Shown here: one piece after another, positions 30,301 to 41,688 of the stretch
Position numbering within the stretch: position 1 is the first letter of the stretch
How the letters are laid out: each line of letters begins with the position of its first letter
Assembly: GCA_038087015.1 (NCBI GenBank)
Contig: JASBNA010000010.1
Coordinates: 62,001 to 126,000, forward strand
Direction of reading: 5' to 3'
DNA: 64,000 bases
Source of the DNA: Cerrena zonata
Taxonomy: Eukaryota > Basidiomycota > Agaricomycetes > Polyporales > Cerrenaceae
Translations under genes and position numbers: made by a program
The notes under the pieces: generated by a model
Told to the model about the DNA's origin: nothing
The model's input: the letters and a program-made list of their open reading frames with translations, nothing else
Databases searched by the model: none

Positions 30301-33300
30301 GGCGCTTGAGGCGGCGTTGGAAAGCCGTGATCCGAGGCTTTCCGATGCACTCTCAACGGCGCTGATCGGATCACAGGAACACAAGATATGATTAGATTGG
30401 TCCTAGACTATCTTCAATCTACCAAGCAACTTAAAACTTGAGAATCCTTGCTGTTTCTCTACATTATAGGGACATATTATATATCATTAGAACCGGATTT
30501 TTGAGGATATTCTGAATATGATATCCATATGTCAAAATTATAGATACTTTATCAGCTATCTTAGAATTACTTTTACAGAAATTGAGAGAAATATTTAGAA
30601 TCTTCAATTTGTCAAAGTTTTGTTTCAATTTCAGGTATCTAAAAAGCACTAATCTACTGTACTATACAACCAGCTTAGCTATATTCATAGCTTACATCAA
30701 ATTTGATATGATTCCTGGCATTATTTTGTGGGTAATTATTATAGTAGAATATAGCTATAAAAATTATAGAAGTCTTTGGCTAAAAATCAAATAACCATAT
30801 TTTAATTAAATTCAATTAGCAATATAAGGGAAATGCCTAATTTTAATTAAATTCAATTAGCAATATAAGGGAAATGTCTAATTTTATATAGTATTTCAAA
30901 GTATCAATAGCAAATAAAAGTGCTGATTTAATGCTAATTTAAAAAAGAGATTTTTCCTAATGCATATTTTGATATAGTAGCTTTCAGGTTATAGATCAGT
31001 GCTACTATACTAGAGTAATGTTACATATTCTATAGCAACAATTTCACTAATGAAGCTACATTCAATACTATTATTTATTTTTAATATATTTTAGATGATA
31101 TTATTTTATGGTCAGTAATTGTTTTACAGTTAGAAAAGCTACTTTGTGGTCAATAAAGTGAGAGACAGTGTACAATAGTAGTAAAAATAGATCAGATAAT
31201 CTCGAGGTAAATATTACATTTCTCTATAGTTAGTACAATTATTGTGCAGTCAGTACAACAAAAACTGTAAGAAATGATATGCAAGATTAATAAATATTAT
31301 AGTCTAACAAAATTATTTTGCAATTAGTAATACTGAAAAATAATAGACAAGATTAGTATAGCTATGATAATATTTTCATTAGATATTATTAGAAATTTGA
31401 GAAAGATTAGAATTCAACTAGAGCTATTACAATTGAGTATATTTCAATCAGCACACATCAGACAAAAGGATTTTTTCTAATATTTCAAAGTAAGTTATCA
31501 ACTATCTTGCAGATATCATAATTATAACAACTAGTTTATATAATATAGATTTTATTATTTATATGCAAAGATACATAATTTGCATAGTGAGAATAGTAAT
31601 TTGCTAATAAATTTAGTAACTGTAGGAAAAAAATAGTATTGATAGTAGTCTGATAGTAGTGATAGTGATTTTATAGTACTAAAAAGTGATTTGGGTTTTT
31701 CCTGATGTAGAAGCAGGAATTGTTAACCGAGATGATATAATGATTGCAAGTAGTGCAAAGCATTTCAAGGATGCAGGGCTTAGGATTGTCCAATATGTCT
31801 ACAAAGGTAGAACAGCTATGAATGAGCTGCTTGCTTCACAGCATGGTCAGTGCTTGAACACATGCATTATGAGATATACAATTGACAACTATCTCTAGCA
31901 TTAGCAAGGATAGAGGAAGAGGACAAATATGCAGAAGCAGATGATGAAGAAGAAGAAGAGCAACAGATTGACCCAGCACCAAGATCTGGTAATTGCATAT
32001 CTTGCTAACATCATTTCAATTCTGATCTTAATATGCTACAGAACACAATACACCAGAACCAAGTGATGATGAAGAAGATATTCAGAACAAGACTCAAGAT
32101 GGAGGTTCTGCTCAAGATGAAGACAACCCAGAAGAACCAGAGGAACCAGAAGAACCAGAGGAACCAGAGACACAGGATAATCAAGGTATGAAACATGTAA
32201 AATATAACTTTCTGATAGCTAAGTAGTCTTTCAGACAATGAAGCAGTTTCCCCATCAGCATCAAAGAAGAGATTGCGATCAAGCTCTGATGCAATTGAAT
32301 GTACCAATTCAGGTTAGTATTGATAGCTGTTGATTTTTTCAAATCATGTTTGACAGCATTCCAGATAAGAGAAGCAGAATGGAGCAAGATGAAGATGATG
32401 AAGACAACTTAGACTTAGGTAGCTACCATTATAGATTGCTGTCTGATTTAATAAGCTGACAGCCAATGCCCAGATTCACAGATACTGAACCAGGCCACTC
32501 TGAACTCTAACCATCAGTATCCAGAGGGACAACAAACCAGAGTAGGACCATCAACTATCAGATCTACCACAAGTGTTGAAGTAAGTCTACTGGATGAACT
32601 TAAAAGGTCTATTCAATGTGTGTATATTTTAGACATATATTTTCCTATATATTCTGACATGTAGACTTCAGATCGCCATCTGGAATCCATCATCAATGAT
32701 GAGACTATCGGTGATGCAGAGTCCTCTGTTATCAATGCTCTCAGCAATATGCCAGACATGCGGAGGTCTTCAACAACATTTCTAAAGACCTTGGACACAT
32801 TAGATGAGGACTCTGGCCGAGATGTTGCTACTCAGTCTATTATAGCAAGGTAGGACTTTTGCTATATGCTTGCTAAACAGCTACTAAAAAAAGAGTACTA
32901 TAGGGTCCCTGAATATGTGTTAGCACTTGCATTTCTATGCAAAAAGGAAGAGATCCATGAGGCTATCCTGGTCCAAACCCGCTACCGAATTTTGTATGTT
33001 GAGATGCAAATCTACAATCTCATAATTGCAAAGTGCATTCCAAATGCACGAGCGGTCCTGGTACATCATGATACACATGAAAATCCATACGAGTCACCTT
33101 TGACTTGTGCCTGCTCCTCCTTATTCGAGTCTGATCATGAGAAATGGCTTCTGTATCTTACACTGAAGATCCAACAGCTTCTCATGGATAAGCTAGCTGG
33201 CTTCCAACTCTCCTCTGAGCTCTACTTTCCCAAGTTAGCTTCTCTCAAGACATATATCTATGCCCCACCAAAACCCCATCTCTATCTGAAAGGTGAACAT

Positions 33301-34614
33301 CAACAGATGTTGGACCTCCTGAAAGACATCTTGTACCAGTGGCTCGATATCTCAAGTAATGACAAGAAGGCAGAATACCGGTGTATGATGGTCAACTACC
33401 TGATTTATGCTCTAGGTCGAAGTGTCCTTTTCCTCCCTGGTGTGTGGGAAATGTGTACTGGGTTGCCGGGGTGGATCTATAGCAATACCCATGAATCCAA
33501 CAGCAGGTTGATGATCTCTACACCTCTACATGCCTTTTCTGTATGTCTGTTCAACCTTCCTGCAACAAATGAAAATGTCATTGAGCGAAAGCTCCTGGAT
33601 GAGCTTTGGAAATTTCATGCCAAGTTATCCACTGCTCTTCAACATAAAGGCAATATGCCGCTGCAGCCTGCAGAGATACCAGAGCAGCTCAATCCTATCC
33701 TTGCTCAACATCGCTATCAGCTTTTTAAGGGCTTCTTGTTAGATTCCCTAAAGGCAACTAAAGGCGAACTTCTACCCGGTCATCCAATGTACCAGCGATT
33801 GACCGACCCAAAGCATGCTGACTTTTACTTACCTCTCCGGGAAAAAGCGCCATCTCGCCAGAATCTTCTTACCCAGCCTCATGGTCCCCTTACCAAGCTC
33901 CGAGAGCCAGCCGGTCTATTCAATCTCCTTCTTTTCCGTGTCCTTTGCTTCAATAGCGAGACATCTCGGAATATGCCATTCAACTTTACCCTTGACACAT
34001 TTCAGGCATTCAGGAGTGAATATGTACTCTCTGATTGGTATAATTCTAGGGCATATGGAAGCCCAAACATGGCCCGGAGAGCAGAAGAATTACCAGCAAA
34101 GTACTGGAAGATGTCACAAGCTGTTTGGACTCAGTTTTTGGAAACAATGACTAGTGTGTATTGTTATAGCTCACTTTGATAATTGTCACCCTCTAATATA
34201 GTTTCAAAAGATGAACAGCAGTCTTTTACTGGATTTATTCATTGGATGGCTACAATGATTGATCCTACAGACAATATGAAGGCCTTTTACCAGGTTGGAG
34301 ATCTTATTGGTATGCTTATTGCTGGTGACCTTGCATATGCTGACATCATCAATAAACCAACTGTGGAGGAGATGGGTAAGCTGGTTGCAAAGGTTAGCAA
34401 AGGTGCAGTAGGAGGCTTGGTATATTTGCAGCTTGTTGAACAGAAGTCAAGAAATGCAAAGTATAGTGTTGATGAAGTGCAGCCAGTATTTGTGGACTTA
34501 TATCAGAGGCTGAAAGAGGATCTGGGAGAAGAATGGGAAGAGATGAAGATGGACCCTATTGTATTTGAACACTCTTTATGTAAGCTGAAGCGAGCAAAGG
34601 AACATCTAGAATAG
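27396..34614 (+). CDS. TET/JBP-like 2-oxoglutarate/Fe(II) dioxygenase with long C-terminal region, 19 exons, intact
   Basis: Nineteen exons: 27396-27429, 27492-27530, 27572-27856, 27912-28011, 28062-28180, 28229-28335, 28389-28557, 28605-28983, 29033-29517, 29569-29616, 31711-31845, 31899-31988, 32042-32185, 32235-32312, 32365-32418, 32474-32580, 32665-32849, 32904-34153 and 34202-34614. They join to 4,221 bases with no stop: 1,406 residues. The dioxygenase core has the iron HxD as GGLHRDLGD (H298, D300), a distal His in FSSHHLHGGTPP (H348-H351) and R371 in WAYRCVVIFYP as candidate 2-oxoglutarate ligand. This matches the style of the fungal TET/JBP-related families, whose characterised relatives oxidise 5-methylcytosine or thymine in DNA. 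A disordered acidic linker (about 575-800) with PEEPEEPEEP and basic KKRLRSS and DKRSRM patches follows, then about 550 residues of an unrecognised, folded-looking region. One intron is GC-AG (29518). A 2-kb element sits in the tenth intron. Family is inferred by motif only; other dioxygenase families are possible. Confidence 0.7.
30178..30384 (-). other. Small open frame conserved between two TIR elements
   Basis: 68 residues starting MCSCDPIS, with LGSRLSNA and SSALPR motifs. The copy at 52312-52497 starts MCSSAPIG and has SGSGLSNA and SRALPR. Both lie on the same strand relative to their element, in a GC-rich block inside AT-rich DNA. A real short protein, the first exon of a lost gene or a conserved non-coding block are all possible. 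Confidence 0.3.
30800..30880 (+). repeat. 40-bp tandem duplication
   Basis: The phrase TTAATTAAATTCAATTAGCA and the following bases to AAATG occur twice in a row. The related element at 46028 has only one unit (about 46862-46905). Confidence 0.9.
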
Positions 34615-34684
34615 TTTCTTTGTAGTTAAATAGCATCTGTTGCATTTGAATGAATGAAACAAATAGAACACTCCAAGTTCTCAT

Positions 34685-34992
34685 CCAACCCCAGCCTAGA
34701 GTTCAACAAGCGCCCAGTTTTCCCACACTTAACCCAAATCTCAATTTTGCTCATATCTCAATATCCTCTCTATCAACTCATTTTGCTCTTGAAAGTTGAC
34801 TTATAGTACAAACTTTGAGTTGTTCTGTGGTCAAGTTTTGAGAGTAAAAGATGCAGTGGTTGTGAAGATATGAGATAAACAAAATTCCCTCTAAACCCTA
34901 GACTAGGGCTAGGTAGTGGTTTCGCGTTACGGTACAAGCGCCCCAGCAAAGTTCGAACAAGAAAAATGATACCTTCGTACCTCAGGAATCAT
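34685..34992 (+). repeat. Repeat R, copy 2
   Basis: Matches 20110-20417 closely, starting in CCAACCCCAG/CTAGAGTTCAACAAG and ending CCTCAGGAATC. It lies 70 bp downstream of the stop of the dioxygenase gene; 34615-34684 shows nothing else. The same edge recurs at 47052. Confidence 0.8.
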
Positions 34993-35994
34993 AATAGAGC
35001 CTACAGAGCTCAAGGGAGAAAATATACGGGGTTTTGTGTGCCAGAAGATAGTGAAAGAGATTCCTCTTTCTATCATCTGACATATGATGATCTCATTTGA
35101 TGGACCTCATCCTCTTCAGAACATCTCCCTCATTGAGGTCTTGCAAGTAAAGGCCAGGGTCCACCCACACGCATCACTGGTAATCATATGGATCGGAAAG
35201 GTTATGACCTCAAAATGTTCAAAAGGTGTAATATCAGTGAGACTTCAGTGATTGTATTTTGCCTTGAATAGACTGGGATTCATATGGCAGTTAGAGACAG
35301 CTAATAGCATTGTTCGATTGCTTCTGCTAGCATTCCAGAATTCCTGGAGACATTGTATGAAATCCTGGTTTCTAAACTCAGGCTCGAACAGCACTGGTTT
35401 CTAAACTCAGGCTCGAACAGCACTGGTTCCTGACCAATAGCTCGCAGCAACAACACTGTATCCTGTGGAACAGGGAATGGTTGAGGAGCAATATTGAGCT
35501 GAAGAGGGGGAGGGGGGAGGTTCTAGATACCATACTGGTAGTGAGTGACTACAAGGAAGGGATCCATGTTCATCCTAGAATATGACTGAAGAGCTCATTC
35601 ACCCTGCGTAGCTGCAATATTGTCACAATATGTGGCAATTGGGCGGAGATGAGGCTCTACTTGCTGGAGAGGGACCATGGGGTATTCGTTTGGTTCAAAT
35701 TGCGCTGTGTGATCATGGCCCTCTTGTCTACAGCCAGGAATGTTGCAGTTGATGTCTTCAATAGGGTCAATGTTAATAAATAGGTCCTATTTATCTGTAA
35801 AGATGTCGTAGCTATGCTAGTTTGCTGTGTACTGATTGAATGTCAACCATTTGTCTGCATTCGCCATATGGGTGTGTACCAACGAAGGCTCTATCTCGAT
35901 CTCCTCCCATACAAATACCTTGGATGGAGGAGCTTGAGCAGGACCTGCTTGGGATTATTAGGACCAAAGGTGAATTCTCTCAATTGCCTGCTTG
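34993..35994 (-). pseudogene. Diverged copy of gene family P, part 1
   Basis: The sequence aligns to 680-1790 of copy 1 with many substitutions and small indels; for example 35052-35180 corresponds to 712-840. Frames are broken throughout. A 29-bp phrase (CTGGTTTCTAAACTCAGGCT...) is tandemly duplicated at 35364-35424. The copy is split by the foldback element at 35995-37353. Confidence 0.7.
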
Positions 35995-37353
35995 CACTGG
36001 GCCGGAAACCAGATTCTAGGCCCAATAAAAAGGTAGAAAATTAATCATAAAATGTAATGATTTTTGAGTAACTTTTCCAGTCAAAAAAATAAAATAAAAT
36101 GCAAGATCTTGTCAACTTTGTAGAATAGCTAAGATTCTGTAAAGATTTTGAGTTTTGCCTACTGTTTTCTAGTTGGTAAAAAGATATATTTTTATAACAT
36201 TCTGTCTCTCATATTTCTTTGATAAAAATGTAGGATTTCTTTCTGATTGCTTTTTTTGACTGCTAAATCAGCATTGCAAAATTCAATATCTTTTTGATAT
36301 TTTCTTATATAGAACTATCTGCTAGAATTCAATATTTTTCTCACTATTTTTCAATTACTAAATTGCTATAAGATATTTGAGATTTTCTTTTGTTTTTAAT
36401 CTTTATATATATTTGAACTTTTCCACTATTCTGTGACATCCAAATTGGTATCAAATTTTAATATCTTATACAGTATATTACTTTGTATTTTTCTGTTCTT
36501 TTTAGTGCTATAAATACTTCAAAAATATTTTCATTTTGATAATTCATTTTTCAGAACTTTCATTGCTTTAAAAATTCAGAGTTTCTTTAGGTAGAAATAC
36601 TAGTTGATTGACTGACTGATTGACTAACTCACTTTATCTATATTGATGTTGTATTTAGGATGATAAAATAAATTGATTTAACAGGTAATTATACAAGAAA
36701 ATCAATATAGATGAAGTGAGTTAGTCAATCAGTCAGTCAATCAACTAGTATTTCTACCTAAAGAAACTCTGAATTTTTAAAGCAATGAAAGTTCTGAAAA
36801 ATGAATTATCAAAATGAAAATATTTTTGAAGTATTTATAGCACTAAAAAGAACAGAAAAATACAAAGTAATATACTGTATAAGATATTAAAATTTGATAC
36901 CAATTTGGATGTCACAGAATAGTGGAAAAGTTCAAATATATATAAAGATTAAAAACAAAAGAAAATCTCAAATATCTTATAGCAATTTAGTAATTGAAAA
37001 ATAGTGAGAAAAATATTGAATTCTAGCAGATAGTTCTATATAAGAAAATATCAAAAAGATATTGAATTTTGCAATGCTGATTTAGCAGTCAAAAAAAGCA
37101 ATCAGAAAGAAATCCTACATTTTTATCAAAGAAATATGAGAGACAGAATGTTATAAAAATATATCTTTTTACCAACTAGAAAACAGTAGGCAAAACTCAA
37201 AATCTTTACAGAATCTTAGCTATTCTACAAAGTTGACAAGATCTTGCATTTTATTTTATTTTTTTGACTGGAAAAGTTACTCAAAAATCATTACATTTTA
37301 TGATTAATTTTCTACCTTTTTATTGGGCCTAGAATCTGGTTTCCGGCCCAGTG
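35995..37353. mobile_element. Foldback element with 653-bp inverted arms (CACTA-like ends)
   Basis: Arms 35995-36647 and 36701-37353 are near-perfect reverse complements (coordinates sum to 73348) around a 53-bp loop. Ends are CACTGGGCCGG...CCGGCCCAGTG, flanked by the 3-bp repeat TTG on both sides, which fits CACTA-type elements. It inserted into a copy of gene family P, whose sequence resumes at 37354. No coding capacity; short frames at its outer edges run into the host relic. Confidence 0.85.
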
Positions 37354-37840
37354 TTGCTAGAAGCAAGCAGTTGTTCATAGTCACCAACCAGCTTGCCACC
37401 TTTGGGATAGACAAGCCAGACAGGGGCATTGGTGTTGGTGAAGATATGCAGGAGGGAAAGGAGTTGCCATTTTCCCTCAGTATTGACATAAAGGCCTCAT
37501 TGATAGAGGTTCCCAGAGAAGTCAGTGAGGATCCGACTGTTGATGATTCTGTCAAGCCAGAATGGAGGGAAAGGGGGTGTAGTGTCAGCAAGAGCTTGGT
37601 ACCAATGAGGAGGGAATGCCTCTTTGTTCTTAAGTGAGGCAGCAATCAAAGCTGTGACATAGGAAAGCATAGTGATCATATACTGCCATGCTTGGTGAGC
37701 ACTTCACCTAGTGCCATCCTCTATTTCAAATATCACCAAGTAGTTTGTGGAGGATATAGATGGTGGTGCACATGTTTGTAAAGGAACAAATAGCAAGAAG
37801 GTTTTTTGGAGGATCCTACAAACTTACCCACATTTTTTTC
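37354..37840 (-). pseudogene. Diverged copy of gene family P, part 2
   Basis: Aligns to about 1820-2290 of copy 1. The minus-strand frame 37645-37304 (MLPHLRTKRHSLLIGTKLLL) corresponds to 2106-1759 of copy 1. No intact gene. Confidence 0.7.
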
Positions 37841-37874
37841 TAAGTAAAACTACTGGATTATACCTAGTGCTATC

Positions 37875-40800
37875 TCTTACCCTCACTATTATAACATTAT
37901 TATTTGATTAAACCTGTAATTTCTACTTTATAAATCTGAAAAGTGATATTTAGCATAGTGATCTGCAGGCTGAGGCTTGAGCTCTTCAAACCTTCAAGCC
38001 TGATCTACTATAGGCCTGACCAAGCCCAGCCTTCTGTATAGCTTATAAGGGCTTATTGGATAGACTTTGATATTAGACTGGCCTTTATAAGTCATTAAGC
38101 TCAGACTTAATTGAAGTTTTGATTAATCATTGGCCACATACATTCTATTGACTATTAACTGCATGCACCCTATTGACATCCATATTCAAGATATTATTTC
38201 CATTATCAATTCACATTCTCAGCTTTGATCTAATTCTCAAGATAGCAATATCTCTTCTCTTTATCTTAGTTAGCTATAAAACATATCACTATAATCCATA
38301 GTTCAAGAAATAAACCTACCTCTCTTACCACTATATCTACATATTCAGTTTACCACTGCAAACTAACTGAGAAATTATATGATCCAAATAATTATAGAAA
38401 GCTTAAGCTAATATATTAGCATAAAACTTGATCTCTTGCACATACAGAGATGGCACAACTAGCTATATCTACCAATAGTGCTTATCAATCAAGGTTTTCT
38501 TCTTTCATTGTAGTTGTCTCTTCTTTCATTTTAACAGTAATCTCTTTAATTTTAGCTCCAGCTTTACAAAGCTTTTTAGCCTCTATTCTTCTAAGCTTTT
38601 CAATAGCAATTATCTTAGACAATGACTCAGATGATCCCAAATCTAATAACAATATAGAGATTGTTTATTCTCATATAATTGTTTTTAAATTGATGCTAAT
38701 AACTGATACTTATTACAGAAAATGAAAACTGGGTATGATAGAAGATAAGTTGGGGACTTATTATATTTTGAAGATGATAAATCTGGATCTGAAAATAATG
38801 CAGATAAATCTAAACCAGAAGTCACCTCAACTTTAAAGGTGTGAAAGTGAAAGATACCTCAAAAAAGGCAAGATAAACTTCTAATAATAATAAAATTATT
38901 TATTTAGTAACAAACAAAAGAAAGAAAAATACAAATCTAGAGCCTGTCAATAAGAAGGGATTTCTCAAAGATATAAATGTTCAGTCCATTAGAACTGATC
39001 TTTCAAACTCAAGCTAGCCTAGCCTTGATATCAACTACTTCTTTGGACCTCAGTTGCAGAAAATATCATCCTCAGATAGTCAGAAAGACTACAGAGTATA
39101 TAAACTTAGCTATAAGTGTTTCTATTAACCAAGATATTATCTGTTACTAATATTATATAGTAGAATAAAAGAACTATAATATCTAGTGGCCAATATCTCT
39201 ATATTATATTATCATCTAGAGACTCATCATATTGCATATTTATTTATTTCAAGTTTTATGCTTATTATATAGTCTGATTTTAATTGATAGGATAAGTATC
39301 ACAATTAAGTCATTGAGAATCACTTTGTGTCCAAATTCTCTAAAGATATATAGAAGTAAAAGATTGCTTAGCAAATACAAAATGAAATGTCAACAAACTC
39401 TCTATCCTCACCTCCAAAAACTGCCACCTGATAAATGCAAAATCAAGTATACTACTTAATATTTTTATGAAATTGCAGTCAAGTAGCTAATTGTTACTGA
39501 CTAGATATGTTTTTATATTTCTTTACTTATAATAGTCTATATTAATCTGAAGGATAGCCTCTTAGTACAACAAAATATCTAAAGTATAAGGAGATAAGTG
39601 AAGTTACTACTAATGATGTAGAGATATTCTCTTACAAGATCTGTCAGCAAAACTATCATAAAGATGTTTTATAAGTAAATGAAATCTCTAAAGCAAAGAC
39701 TAAATATAAGTTGTGCAGAACAAAATATGCTCAAAAATACTAATATAATCTTTAGGGTGATATTATCAAATATAATATTAACCTTACTTGCAATATTTAG
39801 CAAACAAGTAATGCAGATAGCTAATTAGCTATAACTAGCTATTATATTGAAGATACACCACAAGGGTAGACATTGTCAAGTGCTTTTCTAGGTTTTATCC
39901 AGATAAATAATGCATATAATAGTATATATTTGGGACAAGCCCTCTTTAAGATTATTGATCAATTGAGGATTACCTATAAGGTATATTTTTGCTCTCATTT
40001 TTGCTGTAAGTTATTTGCTTACTCTCAAATCAACAAATTCAAAAAGTCACATATGACAATGTAAGTTATAATGATACAATGCTTTATAAGTTTGCACTTC
40101 AGTTGAGGATTAGGCTAGAAAAGGAGTGAAATATTATAAATAGTTGTATAAAATATATCAGCTCATATACCATTATATATTCTATCTCACCTATTAAAAA
40201 ACTTGTTATAGCTGTCTTAGGTATGTTATCAATCTTGCAACTCAGACATTGCTCAGAATATAAGGCAACATACCATATTTTGATTCTGCTAACCCTGATA
40301 AGCATATATTTCTAGACAATATTTTCTCAGATGACTGTGAACTTATACATGATAAAATAAGCCTTATCTATGCTATTGCAGTAAAAGTAAGTATTCTAGT
40401 TATATTTTTTCAGAGTTTATATATTGATATAAACTTTGAATACTTTGCTTAGGCTCACTTATCTCTACAATATAAAGAGAAATACCATGATTGATAGTGC
40501 TTGATATAAAAGTCTAGTAGTTATCTACTTATATTATATTTTACCATTCTAAAGAGAAATGGAAGATATAATCAATCTCTTTCTGATATTCTAATCTTCT
40601 CTAACTTCTTTTAGTTTGTTGATAAGTTTAGTGATAAGCTTGCTCAGAAAGTAAGTAAACTGACAAAGCAACAAAAGCTTGATTGTTTCAAACTCACTGA
40701 AGCTGAGTAAAACAGAGTATCTCTTTTTCATTGTCTTTTCTCTTATGCAGGTTAAAAGTAATAAGCCTTTTTTATCCAAGACTAAGTCATAATCTTTATG

Positions 40801-41688
40801 ACATTATTCCTGCTTTGAAATATCTTTATAGACTCTGGTCAGCTCAAGTAGAGAAGGTAAGATATTCCTATTTTATTGTTGCTCTTTAGGTGGGCCTTGA
40901 TAAGATGGCAGAGTATTATGATTGGACAGATAACTCTGATATATATGTAGTATCAATTTGTATGTTATTACCAATCTTTCCACTTAATAATGTATCTGAC
41001 ACTTAGTTGTAATGCTTATTTTGAATAACACTAGTTTGTTCATCTATAGAAAGAAGCATATACCTTAATAAAATCTATTATGAGTATTTCTCTATTAAAA
41101 AACAGATGATATATCTTGACCTCTCTTTCTCTAGTATGTAAAATATTACAAATATATCTACAACAAAAAGACTTAGACTGTATTAACAGTGTATAAGCAG
41201 CCAACTAAGAAGGCCAAGTTATTACATAAGATATCTGATAATGATGAGTCTGAAGATGAAAGACATATCCTGCCTTTCAATCTACTCAAGTTATAGCTCA
41301 AAGAATGTAACAACTATCTTAACTTAACAGAATTTCTCCTCAAAGGCATGCCTGTGGTTCACTAGTGAGGTGTGAGTAATCTGGATATTATCTTGAAGGA
41401 TTTTTCCTATTTTTTTGTGCTTTTTCTTAGTTGAATGTAATCTTATATCTAGTGTAGGCTGCTATTGCAAGAGACTACCTTTCTATAATGGCATTCTTAG
41501 TCTCAAATAAATATGCCTCCTCTCAAGGTGGGATTATTATTAGCAAAGAATGATTATGTCTTAAGAGCAATATTGTGGTTTCTTTTGTCTATAGCTACTG
41601 TCTAGGCTATCAACTAGTGTAGATATTCTCAGAGATAAAAAGGTCACCAGAGAAATTGTGTTTTGCCAGCATTGGCCTATCTTCCAAG
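37875..41688 (+). mobile_element. Decayed hAT transposon, copy B (fullest)
   Basis: About 3.8 kb, AT-rich, with stops throughout. Two blocks identify it: LDKMAEYYDWTDNSDIYVVS at about 40892-40951, resembling the region before the hAT dimerisation domain, and ARDYLSIMAFLVSNKYASSQ followed by GGIIISKE at about 41467-41555, resembling the dimerisation domain itself. A TGA follows SKE where fungal hATs usually have Arg. Copies A and C lack about 39415-40950. The right end stops at the sequence CATTGGCCTAT...CCAA shared by all three copies. Confidence 0.75.

Larger units (their letters stand above)
29669..31707. mobile_element. Non-autonomous TIR element, copy 1 (2,039 bp), in an intron
   Basis: Ends CATCAGGAAAAACCCA and its reverse complement, flanked by TA on both sides (29667-29668, 31708-31709), the target duplication of Tc1/mariner-like elements. 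AT-rich, no transposase. It contains a GA microsatellite at 30239-30260, a GC-rich block at about 30285-30375 shared with the copy at 51606, and a 40-bp tandem duplication at about 30800-30880. Relatives lie at 46028-47051 and 51606-53044. Confidence 0.85.

Noticed and set aside
38450..38725. 91-residue hydrophobic frame as a membrane protein gene
   Set aside because: It lies in a decayed hAT relic with stops elsewhere; conservation among the three copies is explained by recent copying, and the opposite strand is also protein-like.
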